From: Microbacteriaceae bacterium
Lineage (GTDB): Bacteria; Actinomycetota; Actinomycetes; Actinomycetales; Microbacteriaceae
Assembly: GCA_019638805.1 (NCBI GenBank)
Contig: JAHBTA010000002.1
Span: 620,001-684,000, forward strand
Reading direction: 5' to 3'
Length of the DNA: 64,000 nucleotides
The stretch's first letter is position 1, and each line of letters begins with the position of its first letter. Below, one piece after another: positions 8,566 to 15,916 of the stretch. The notes beneath the pieces were generated by a model that was given only the letters and a program-made list of their open reading frames with translations, ran no database searches and was not told the DNA's origin. The position numbers were made by a program, and so were the translations under genes.

Positions 8566-9384
8566 ATGCCCACCTGGCTCGACGAGACGTTCTCCGTGAC
8601 CAAACCGGTCATCGGGATGCTGCATCTCTTGGCACTGCCCGGAGACCCGGGCTATGACCACGGCGCGGGAATCGCGGCGATCGTCGAGCGCGCCGCGCGC
8701 GAGCTCGACGACTTGCAGGCCGGCGGGGTGGACGGCGTGCTCATCTCGAACGAGTTCAGCCTCCCGTACCTGACCGCGACCGAACCGATCACCGCCATCT
8801 CCATGGCCCGCGTCATCGGCGAACTGCTCCCGCGCATCTCGGTGCCGTTCGGGGTCAACGTGCTGTGGGATGGCCGCGCCTCGATCGACCTCGCCATGGC
8901 CACCGGAGCGAGCTTCGTGCGCGAGATCTTCACGGGGGTCTACGCCAGCGACTTCGGGCTGTGGGACACCAACGTTGGTGAGGTCGCCCGGCATCGCGCC
9001 CGTCTCGGCGCGGCCGGCGTCAAGCTGCTGTTCAACATCGTCCCCGAGTCGGCCGTCTATCTCGGCGGTCGGGAACTGGAGTCGATCACGCGCTCCACGG
9101 TTTTCGCCACCCTCCCCGACGGCATCTGCGTATCCGGGCTCACGGCGGGCGCCCCCACCGACCTGCAATCGCTCACGATCGTCAAGGGCGCGGCCGGTGA
9201 GGTCCCGGTCTTCGTCAACACGGGCGTCAAGGCCGCCAACGTGGCCGATCAGCTCGCGGTGGCCGACGGCGCGATCGTGGGCACCTACTTCAAGCAGGAC
9301 GGGGTCTTCGTCAACCCGGTGGACCGCTCCCGCGTCGAAGAGCTCATGGGCGCGGCCCGCGCCTATCGGGAGACCCTGGGCTGA
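8566..9384 (+). CDS. BtpA/SgcQ family TIM-barrel protein
   Basis: 272 residues. The ATG at 8566 is chosen because GGAGG lies five bases before it; an in-frame ATG at 8554 lacks a site and falls in an operator-like repeat. Family blocks are GMLHLLALPGDPG, ELDDLQAGGVDGVLISNEFS, VPFGVNVLWDG, FVREIFTGVYASDFGLW and PVFVNTGVKAANVADQLAVADGAIVGTYFK, the last being a phosphate-binding end of a TIM barrel. BtpA was named for a role in photosystem I, but most members, such as SgcQ, occur in sugar loci with unknown reaction. Here it faces the PTS operon. Confidence 0.85.
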   Translation: MPTWLDETFSVTKPVIGMLHLLALPGDPGYDHGAGIAAIVERAARELDDLQAGGVDGVLISNEFSLPYLTATEPITAISMARVIGELLPRISVPFGVNVLWDGRASIDLAMATGASFVREIFTGVYASDFGLWDTNVGEVARHRARLGAAGVKLLFNIVPESAVYLGGRELESITRSTVFATLPDGICVSGLTAGAPTDLQSLTIVKGAAGEVPVFVNTGVKAANVADQLAVADGAIVGTYFKQDGVFVNPVDRSRVEELMGAARAYRETLG

Positions 9385-9409
9385 TTCCCCGCGGGGCCGC
9401 GCCGCGCGC

Positions 9410-10387
9410 CTACGCCGCGCCGTCGAAGAGCGAGGTGACCGACCCGTCGTCGAAGACCTCGCGGATCGCGCGCGCGATGAGCGGGGCGATCGGCAGCACG
9501 GTCAGGCGGTCCCAGCGCTTCTCCTCCGGGACCGGCAGGGTGTCGGTCACCACGACGCGGTCGATGAAGTCGCTCTGCAGGATCTCGGTCGCCGGGTCGG
9601 AGAACACCGCGTGCGTCGCCGCGACCACGACCCCGGTCGCCCCGTACGCCTTGAGGGCCTCGGCCGCCTTGGCGATCGTGCGGCCGGTGTCGATGAGGTC
9701 ATCGACGAGGAGGCAGACGCGCCCCTCGACCTCCCCCACGATCTCGTGCACGCTCACCTGGTTGGGCACCAGCGGATCCCGGCGCTTGTGGATGATGGCC
9801 AGCGGCGCACCGAGCTTGTCGCTCCAGACGTCCGCCACCCGCACCCGGCCCATGTCGGGGCTCACGACCGTGAGGTTGGCCGGATCGAGCTGGGAGCGGA
9901 AGTGCTCGAGCAGCACGGGCATGGCAAAGAGGTGGTCCACCGGTCCGTCGAAGAAGCCCTGGATCTGCGCGGCGTGCAGGTCCACGCTCATGATGCGGTC
10001 GGCTCCCGCCGCCTTGAACAGGTCGGCGATGAGCCGGGCCGAGATGGGCTCACGGCCGCGGCCCTTCTTGTCCTGCCGCGCGTACGGGTAGAAGGGCGCC
10101 ACCACGGTGATGCGCTTGGCGCTCGCGCGCTTGGCCGCGTCGATCATGATGAGCTGCTCCATGAGCCACTCGTTGATGGGCGAGGTGTGCGACTGGATGA
10201 CGAACATGTCGCAACCGCGGATGCTCTCGTCGAAGCGCGTGTAGATCTCGCCGTTGGCGAAGGTGCGGGCGTCGGTGTGGACGAGCTCGGAGCCGAGCTC
10301 CGCGGCGATGTCCTCGGCGAGCTGCATATGCGCTCTGCCCGAGACGAGCACGAGTCTTTTCTGGCCGGTGATCTTGATGGCCGACAC
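9410..10387 (-). CDS. prs: Ribose-phosphate pyrophosphokinase (PRPP synthase)
   Basis: 325 residues from a GTG. Makes PRPP from ribose 5-phosphate and ATP for nucleotide, His and Trp synthesis. Visible signatures are FANGEIYTRFDESIRG, the class I block VDLHAAQIQGFFDGPVDH, KRRDPLVPN (flexible loop) and the PRPP-binding loop LLVDDLIDTGRT. Length is normal. It follows glmU at 46 bases on the same strand, the usual actinobacterial and firmicute arrangement. Confidence 0.95.
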   Translation of the reverse strand: MSAIKITGQKRLVLVSGRAHMQLAEDIAAELGSELVHTDARTFANGEIYTRFDESIRGCDMFVIQSHTSPINEWLMEQLIMIDAAKRASAKRITVVAPFYPYARQDKKGRGREPISARLIADLFKAAGADRIMSVDLHAAQIQGFFDGPVDHLFAMPVLLEHFRSQLDPANLTVVSPDMGRVRVADVWSDKLGAPLAIIHKRRDPLVPNQVSVHEIVGEVEGRVCLLVDDLIDTGRTIAKAAEALKAYGATGVVVAATHAVFSDPATEILQSDFIDRVVVTDTLPVPEEKRWDRLTVLPIAPLIARAIREVFDDGSVTSLFDGAA

Positions 10388-10433
10388 GCTCCGCCTTCCG
10401 TGGGGTCGGTACTCGGGCTCCTACGGCCCCAGC

Positions 10434-11921
10434 CTAGTCCGTGCCCTCGGCCCCTTCGACAGACCCCTCGGCCCCTTCGACAGACCCGGATGCCGCGGCA
10501 GCCGCGTCGGCCGCCCTCGTCCCGGCGCGGTTGGCCTGCACCCACCCCGCAAGGTTGCGCTGCGGTGCGACGTTGACCGCGAGGGCCCCGGCGGGCACAT
10601 CCTTGCGGATGACCGTGCCCGCCCCCGAGTAGGCGCCGTCGCCGATCGTGACGGGTGCGACGAACACATTGTGCGACCCGGTCCGCACGTGCGAGCCGAC
10701 CGTCGTGCTGTGCTTGTTGACCCCGTCGTAGTTGGCCGTGATGGTGCCCGCGCCGATGTTCGAGCCCTCCCCCACGGTCGTGTCGCCGATGTAGCTGAGG
10801 TGCGGCACCTTGCTGCCCGCCCCGATCTTGGCGTTCTTGGTCTCGACGAAGGTGCCGATCTTCCCGTCGGCCGCGAGCTCGGTGCCGGGGCGCAGGTACG
10901 CGAAGGGCCCGACGGTGGAACCCGACCCGATGACGGCGAGGGTCGCGTCGCTGCGGGTGACCACGGCATCCTCGCCCACCTCGCAGTCGAGCAGGGTGGT
11001 CTGCGGACCGATGCGCGCCCCACGGGCGATGGTGGTCGCGCCGGCGATGTGGGTTCCGGGCAGCAGTTCGACGTCCTCGGCGAGGGTGGCACGCAGGTCG
11101 ATCCAGGTGGTGGCCGGGTCCTGCACGGTGACCCCGGCGAGCTGCCAGCCGCGCACGATCATGGCGTTGAGCCTGGCCGCCGTGCGCGCCAGCTGCACAC
11201 GGTCGTTGACCCCCTCGATGACCCACGGCTCATTCACTGGCACGGCGGTGACCGCCTGCCCCGCGTCGTGCAGCAGCGCGATGACGTCGGTCAGGTACTT
11301 CTCGCCCTGTGCGTTGCTCGTTCCGACCCGGCCCAGCTGGGTGCGAAGGCCGGCCACGCCGAAGACGTAGGTGCCGGAGTTGATCTCGGTGATGCTCAGC
11401 TCGTCGGGGGTGGCGTCCTTCTGCTCGACGATGCGCTGCATGGCGCCCGCCGCGTCGCGCACGATGCGCCCGTAGCCCGTCGCGTCGTCGACGATGGCGC
11501 TCAGCAGCGTCGCGGCGGCGGCGGCCGAACGGTGCTCATCGAGCAGCCGGGCGAGCGTCGCGGCGTCCAGCAGCGGCACGTCGCCGCTCACCACGACGAT
11601 GTCGCCGTCGAAGTCCGCGGGCAGCGCGCCCAGGCCCAGCTCGACGGCGCGCCCCGTGCCGGGCACCTCGTCCTGATCGACGACGACCGCCTCGGGCATG
11701 AGGTCGGCGATCGCGGCGGCCACCGCATCCCGTTCGTGTCGCACGACCGTGACGACGTGCGCTGCCGACAGCTCGCGTGCGGTCGCCAGGACGTGCCCGA
11801 TGAGCGGGACCCCGGCCAGCGGGTGCAGAACCTTGGCGCGGCGGGACTTCATGCGCGTTCCCTGGCCGGCGGCGAGCACGATGACGGCCAGACGCGGATC
11901 AGGCTGACGGGGGTCGGTCAT
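10434..11921 (-). CDS. glmU: Bifunctional GlmU (GlcN-1-P acetyltransferase / GlcNAc-1-P uridyltransferase)
   Basis: 495 residues. The N-terminal pyrophosphorylase domain has AAGQGTRMKS (residues 17-26) and GDVPLLD. The C-terminal left-handed beta-helix acetyltransferase has many hexapeptide repeats, ending in SNIGAGTITANYDGVNKH. It makes UDP-GlcNAc for peptidoglycan. The extreme C-terminus carries a duplicated EGSVEGA unit caused by a 21-base tandem repeat. The ATG lies only four bases after the hipA stop, and its likely ribosome site GGGAG is inside hipA, so transcription from the hipBA promoter may enter this essential gene. Confidence 0.95.
   Translation of the reverse strand: MTDPRQPDPRLAVIVLAAGQGTRMKSRRAKVLHPLAGVPLIGHVLATARELSAAHVVTVVRHERDAVAAAIADLMPEAVVVDQDEVPGTGRAVELGLGALPADFDGDIVVVSGDVPLLDAATLARLLDEHRSAAAAATLLSAIVDDATGYGRIVRDAAGAMQRIVEQKDATPDELSITEINSGTYVFGVAGLRTQLGRVGTSNAQGEKYLTDVIALLHDAGQAVTAVPVNEPWVIEGVNDRVQLARTAARLNAMIVRGWQLAGVTVQDPATTWIDLRATLAEDVELLPGTHIAGATTIARGARIGPQTTLLDCEVGEDAVVTRSDATLAVIGSGSTVGPFAYLRPGTELAADGKIGTFVETKNAKIGAGSKVPHLSYIGDTTVGEGSNIGAGTITANYDGVNKHSTTVGSHVRTGSHNVFVAPVTIGDGAYSGAGTVIRKDVPAGALAVNVAPQRNLAGWVQANRAGTRAADAAAAASGSVEGAEGSVEGAEGTD
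10445..10486. repeat. 21-base perfect tandem duplication in the 3' end of glmU
   Basis: Two identical 21-base units, each beginning cctcggccccttcgac, lie back to back at 10445-10465 and 10466-10486. The frame is preserved, giving a repeated acidic tail beyond the conserved GlmU fold. Probably neutral slippage. Confidence 0.9.
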
Positions 11922-11925
11922 GGGT

Positions 11926-13140
11926 TCATTCTCCCGCGAATGCGCTGAGCCGGGATCGCACGCGCTCCGGGAGCCAGTCGATCTCGTTCGGGACCGGCAC
12001 TCGGTCGATCGCCATCACGGTCCGATCGATCACGTCGCCGACCACCTGGGCGGCCCGGCGCGCCGGCAGCCCGAGTGCCTCGGCCTCGCGGATCAGCCGC
12101 GGCCGAGTGATCAGCCGCAGATCGACCAGGCCGTCGATCGCGTGCCCCGCGTGATGATAGGGGCCCATGTGCAGCACGGGCGCGACGTCGTACAGCGGGG
12201 TGATCCCGTAGAAGGCGTTCTCGTCGATGGTCAGCGAGTAATTCTTGGAATGCGCATCGCCGTTCCCGATGATCGCGTTGAAGGTCACCTGCTCCGCCAG
12301 CCGGACCCGGAACGCCTGGGCGCTCGCCGCCAGCGGTGCCGCCGATGAGGCGACGCGTCGAAGTCGAGGCTCGGCGGCGAGCGCGCCCTCGTACTTCGCG
12401 CTCGGGGCCAGCCCCAGCGCCTGGGCGAAGTCCTCCTGGTGGGTGCGGATGCCGTGTCGGCGATCGAATCGCTCCACCACGATCGCGGGTCGGCCCGCGA
12501 ACTCGGCGAGCTCGGTGACCGCGGCCGACAGTCCGACCGCCGTCGCGACGGACATCGCCCAGTGCTCGGCGTGCACCAGGTGCTGGACCCCGGTGGTGTC
12601 GTACGGCTGCGGTTTGACGATGTGGGTCGACACGGCGCCGTCCGCGGGCCAGGCCCAGCCGTCGGGGGTACGTGCCAGCAGCAGCTTGGCCTGGACCCCG
12701 CCCAGAGACGCCGTCAGTGGCTGGCCGCCGGGAGGATCGAGCGTCGGAAGGGCGACCACGAGGTCGGCGACCTCGGCGTCGGTCAACGGCATCAGACTGC
12801 CCGTTCCAGGCGGAGAGTCGTCGCGGGTGAACTGCACCGCGCCGGCACACTCGGCACCGATGTACGCGAGCAGCTCGAAAGCCGTCCGCGTGCCGTACAT
12901 GTCGTCGAGTTGCTCGCGGACCGCGCCCTCGGGCAGCAGCCCGTCGAGAAAGCTCTCGACGGAACGACCCTCGATCCGTCCGTGCTGCAACGGGAGGGAC
13001 AGGCTCAGTGGGCGAGCACCGACCCCGTAACGGGTCGTCGCGTCACCGGTGAACCGGAGCGTTGGGCGCCCGTCGCGGCGCACCTCGATCTCGCCGAGGG
13101 CCTCCCCCCGGAGCCAGAGGTGCAGGCGATCGAGCCTCAT
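11926..13140 (-). CDS. hipA: HipA-type Ser/Thr kinase toxin
   Basis: 404 residues with an N-terminal HipA couple domain and a kinase core. The motifs are SLGGVQAK (145-152, nucleotide loop), RTHQEDFAQ (232-240, HipA signature), IGNGDAHSKN (291-300, catalytic Asp and Mg-binding Asn) and LYDVAP (316-321, the DFG counterpart). All key residues are present, so it should be active. Known HipA proteins phosphorylate glutamyl-tRNA synthetase and induce dormancy; related HipT or YjjJ kinases choose other synthetases, so the target is open. Overlaps the antitoxin gene by four bases. Confidence 0.92.
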   Translation of the reverse strand: MRLDRLHLWLRGEALGEIEVRRDGRPTLRFTGDATTRYGVGARPLSLSLPLQHGRIEGRSVESFLDGLLPEGAVREQLDDMYGTRTAFELLAYIGAECAGAVQFTRDDSPPGTGSLMPLTDAEVADLVVALPTLDPPGGQPLTASLGGVQAKLLLARTPDGWAWPADGAVSTHIVKPQPYDTTGVQHLVHAEHWAMSVATAVGLSAAVTELAEFAGRPAIVVERFDRRHGIRTHQEDFAQALGLAPSAKYEGALAAEPRLRRVASSAAPLAASAQAFRVRLAEQVTFNAIIGNGDAHSKNYSLTIDENAFYGITPLYDVAPVLHMGPYHHAGHAIDGLVDLRLITRPRLIREAEALGLPARRAAQVVGDVIDRTVMAIDRVPVPNEIDWLPERVRSRLSAFAGE

Positions 13141-13382
13141 CGGGATCCGATGTCGATCCGGGACCCCTGGGGCACGAGGATGAGCTCGTACCCCAGCTCG
13201 TTCACCGCGGTGAGCACGGCCGAGATCGCCACGTCGGAGCCCCGCTCCATCCGCTGAACCGTGGAGCGCGAGAGCGCCGCATCGTCGGCGAACGCCGTCT
13301 GCGTCCGGGATCGAACCTTGCGGATCGCGCGCAGCGCGCCACCCAGGTCTCGAGCGCTGCGTGTCCGGTACCAGTCGGCCAT
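13137..13382 (-). CDS. hipB: HipB-type antitoxin, XRE-family repressor
   Basis: 81 residues. A helix-turn-helix of the XRE class fills the centre (LGGALRAIRKVRSRTQTAFADDAALSRSTVQRMERGSD), and the C-terminal strand YELILVP is the usual HipB dimer tail. It neutralises HipA and represses the operon. A GGGAG site lies five bases before the ATG. Its stop overlaps the hipA start by four bases. Confidence 0.9.
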   Translation of the reverse strand: MADWYRTRSARDLGGALRAIRKVRSRTQTAFADDAALSRSTVQRMERGSDVAISAVLTAVNELGYELILVPQGSRIDIGSR

Positions 13383-13394
13383 GGATGCTCCCTA

Positions 13395-13486
13395 GCGTCA
13401 GATATGGAGCATATCAAAGCTCTACACACAATGCATCTGATATGAGGCAGAAAGGTGCACAAAGGCTGACGCATCAGATATGACGC
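13395..13486. promoter_or_regulatory. Three phased operators upstream of hipBA
   Basis: The motif GCRTCWGATATGRNGC occurs three times in direct orientation at 13395-13410, 13433-13448 and 13471-13486, each exactly 38 bases apart. A fourth, inverted match (GATATG-GAG-CATATC, 13401-13416) overlaps the first copy. They fill the 103-base gap before hipB and differ from the TATCC-N8-GGATA operator of E. coli HipB. Binding by this HipB is inferred from position. Confidence 0.75.
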
Positions 13487-13878
13487 TAACCCTCCAGGAT
13501 GCCGGCCAGCCTCTCGAGGTCCGCGCGGATCGCCGCGGCGTCCGCCTCGAACTCGGCGTCGGTCATCCCGTCGCGACGGTAGAGCGTGAAGACCACCTCG
13601 CTGCCCGCGTCGTTGGCGAGCACGCGCAGCGGGTTGTGGAAGGTCGTGCCGTCGGGCAGCGTCACGTCGTGATCGAGGATGCCGAGCTCGCGGCCCGGCG
13701 CGAATGCCACCGTGACCGGGCCCATGGGCGAGTCCGAGATCCAGGTGCCGTCGACCTCGCGGATCCCCGAGGCGAGGCCCGCGGCCCAGGCGGGGAGGTT
13801 ACGCGGATCCCCCGCGTACCCGGCGACCTCCGACGGCGGCCGGTCGATCGATTGCGTGATGTGCAGTGCGAGCCACAT
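13486..13878 (-). CDS. SRPBCC (START/Bet v1-like) family protein
   Basis: 130 residues from the ATG at 13878, which has GGAGGA ten bases upstream; an in-frame ATG farther upstream at 13935 has no site. The sequence fits the polyketide-cyclase/dehydrase-like fold: IDRPPSEVAGYAGDPRNLPAWAAGL at the start, LDHDVTLPDG in the cavity strand region and a long C-terminal helix EFEADAAAIRADLERLAGILE. These proteins bind hydrophobic ligands or act as small cyclases; the ligand cannot be told. Stands between hipBA and an orphan gene. Confidence 0.8.
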   Translation of the reverse strand: MWLALHITQSIDRPPSEVAGYAGDPRNLPAWAAGLASGIREVDGTWISDSPMGPVTVAFAPGRELGILDHDVTLPDGTTFHNPLRVLANDAGSEVVFTLYRRDGMTDAEFEADAAAIRADLERLAGILEG

Positions 13879-13993
13879 GGGACGTGCTTCCTCCAACATG
13901 TTCGAGTGTTCCAGGACTGACAGATAACGCATCAAGTGTCAGTGAAGGCTTCCCTTGGCGACGGATCAGTCGCAGACGACACGTCCACCGGAC

Positions 13994-15244
13994 TCAGTCC
14001 CCGCCCTTACCGCGGAGACGCCGAGAGGCCCGGTCCACGAGTTCGCCGAGGTCGGAACCAACCTTCGCGCCCGTCTGCCATGCTCGAGTCAACGCCTCGT
14101 CACCGAGTTCCCGTGCAAACTCGACGCCGTCAGCTCCGGCGCTGATCACTTGGTCCTTCGTCTCCACGACGGCCTCTCGCCATGGTTTGGCTCCGAGCGC
14201 TACATGCTCGCTCTCGACGCCAAGGGCCACCTGAAAACTGGAGACCGCCGACCCAATGTAATTGCTCGAGGCAACGACTCCGCGCGTCGCGAGCGGATGC
14301 AGCGCGACGGTCGGACTGGTGGCAGACGCAGCCATCGCCATACGTTCGGCAAGCCGTGAGGTGCTGTGGGCGATGGCCTCCAACCGCTTCTTTCGCGCTG
14401 CCTTGAGCGCCAACCGATGCTGGTCCAGGTCACCGGGAGACGCGTCAAGTACCCGATCCAACTCCAGCACGGCGACCGCGTCCTGCAGTTGGGAACAACG
14501 CGCCAGCACGGCGAGCCACTCCTGTGCGGTCGCCTCGGCATCCTTCGCCAATCGAGCCACGTCTACGATTTGCGTCTTCTTCTCCAGCTTTTCGGCGATG
14601 GCATCGAGTTGCCGCAGCACGTACCCCTGTGTGCGGGCGATCGTCTGCGGCGTCGCCTGAACCTTCGACCAGGTGACATCGGAGACACGGCCGACCTGCT
14701 GACGAAGAGTCATCGCCTCATCGATCGCGAAGGCGACTCCGATCAGGTCAGCGAGCACCGCATCCTTCTGTGCACGCAGGATGTCGTCGACCTTCTCGTC
14801 GATCGCGGCGAGGTAGTCGGTGACCTCGTCCATCGCCTGCTCCATGGCGATCTGCGCCATGATGCCGGCAGCACCGGCGAGAACCGCGGGGTTGGAGAGC
14901 ATCGAGCCCGGACCCTTGACGAACTCGACGAGGTGCACGAACTGCCCTTTATCGCCGCGCAAGACCCCGGTGCTCAGTTCGCGGCCCGTCTTGGACATGG
15001 CCGTGTACTTCTGGGCGAGTTCCGCGGACTCCTTGGTCATCTGAACCCACCGTCCCGAGTTCGCAGCGATCTCGGAACCCGCCAGCGCCAGCCCGGAGCC
15101 CAAGCTCAACGCGGCGCCGAGGCGACTAAGGTCTAGGTCCTTCGACGCGAGCCCCTCCGAACGCAGAAACCGCTCGACCACCGTCGGATTACCGATGACC
15201 GCTAGGCCATCACCATCGCTGATCAGTTGAATCTCGTCGCTCAC
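13994..15244 (-). CDS. Protein of unknown function, helical, probably accessory
   Basis: 416 residues from the GTG at 15244. I recognise no characterised family. After an N-terminal beta-type segment (IQLISDGDGLAVIGNP) there is a Gly/Ala-rich hydrophobic patch (LGAALSLGSGLALAGSEIA, 42-60). A second hydrophobic patch around SNPAVLAGAAGIMAQIAM (117-134) is followed by a long predicted coiled-coil with ITDYL-like and IDEKVDDILRAQKDAVLADL repeats. The C-terminal third is helical and charged. Base use is visibly less GC-extreme than in neighbouring housekeeping genes. It begins 25 bases beyond the 3' end of tRNA-Gln, a common landing spot for acquired DNA. The two hydrophobic patches with coiled coil could suit a membrane-acting or defence role, but that is speculation. 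Confidence 0.75.
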   Translation of the reverse strand: MSDEIQLISDGDGLAVIGNPTVVERFLRSEGLASKDLDLSRLGAALSLGSGLALAGSEIAANSGRWVQMTKESAELAQKYTAMSKTGRELSTGVLRGDKGQFVHLVEFVKGPGSMLSNPAVLAGAAGIMAQIAMEQAMDEVTDYLAAIDEKVDDILRAQKDAVLADLIGVAFAIDEAMTLRQQVGRVSDVTWSKVQATPQTIARTQGYVLRQLDAIAEKLEKKTQIVDVARLAKDAEATAQEWLAVLARCSQLQDAVAVLELDRVLDASPGDLDQHRLALKAARKKRLEAIAHSTSRLAERMAMAASATSPTVALHPLATRGVVASSNYIGSAVSSFQVALGVESEHVALGAKPWREAVVETKDQVISAGADGVEFARELGDEALTRAWQTGAKVGSDLGELVDRASRRLRGKGGD

Positions 15245-15269
15245 GGTTGCATCATCGCAGTGCGATCTG

Positions 15270-15341
15270 CTCCGCCGCCAGGATTCGAACCTGGACCTCA
15301 CGGCTCCAAAGGCCGTCGTGCTGCCGTTACACCACAGCGGA
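15270..15341 (-). tRNA. tRNA-Gln (anticodon TTG)
   Basis: A 72-base cloverleaf. The acceptor stem TCCGCTG pairs with CGGCGGA (one T-G pair), the anticodon stem ACGGC/GCCGT closes the loop CTTTGGA giving TTG, and the T-arm contains GGTTCGAATCC. CCA is not encoded. Located on the minus strand, so the 3' end faces the orphan gene and hipBA. Confidence 0.95.
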
Positions 15342-15400
15342 TCGGTCGTGCGATGACGCGACGACCGCGACCAGTCTGCCAGGACTGGAACAATGGCCCT

Positions 15401-15907
15401 ATGACCGGGGCGGACGAGGTCGACAGGATCGTCGAGGACTGGACACGCGAGCGCCCCGACGTCGACTTCGCCCCGATGCACGTGCTCTCCCGGGTCGGGC
15501 GCCTCGCCAAGCACCTGGACCGCGCGCGCCGCCGCGCCTTCTCGGCCTCCGGACTCGAGCCCTGGGAGTTCGACGTGCTCGCCGCACTGCGCCGCGCCGG
15601 GGCGCCCTACCAGCTGAGTCCCAAGTCGCTGCTGCAGCAGACGCTCGTGAGTTCGGGCACCATGACCAACCGCATCGACCGGCTCGTGGAGCGCCGCCTC
15701 GTGGAGCGCCGCACCGACCCGCACGACGGACGCGGTGTGCTCGTGGTCATGACGAGCCGCGGCGCCGAGGCGGTCGACGACGCCATCAGCGAGCTGCTCG
15801 CGGGCGAGGCCGAGCTGCTCGAGGGCCTCTCGCGCGCCGACCAGGATCGCCTCGCGACGCTGCTGCGCAAGCTGAGCCTCGACTTCGACGAACAGGCCAC
15901 GGAGTAG
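15401..15907 (+). CDS. MarR-family transcriptional regulator
   Basis: 168 residues. Winged-helix DNA-binding region with LEPWEFDVLAALRRAG, LLQQTLVSSGTMTNRIDRLVERRLVER (recognition helix) and the wing RTDPHDGRGVLVVMTSRG, followed by the dimerisation helix. The ATG at 15401 is the first codon after the tRNA promoter region. The P450 gene follows after nine bases on the same strand, so it probably controls that gene and perhaps the facing lipid operon. MarR proteins usually release DNA on binding small aromatic or lipid-like ligands. Confidence 0.9.
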   Translation: MTGADEVDRIVEDWTRERPDVDFAPMHVLSRVGRLAKHLDRARRRAFSASGLEPWEFDVLAALRRAGAPYQLSPKSLLQQTLVSSGTMTNRIDRLVERRLVERRTDPHDGRGVLVVMTSRGAEAVDDAISELLAGEAELLEGLSRADQDRLATLLRKLSLDFDEQATE

Positions 15908-15916
15908 GGTCGCCGC

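Noticed and set aside
9387..9396. CCCCGCGGGG palindrome between the BtpA-like gene and prs as a terminator
   Set aside because: It leaves no usable loop, and such palindromes are frequent in this GC-rich sequence.
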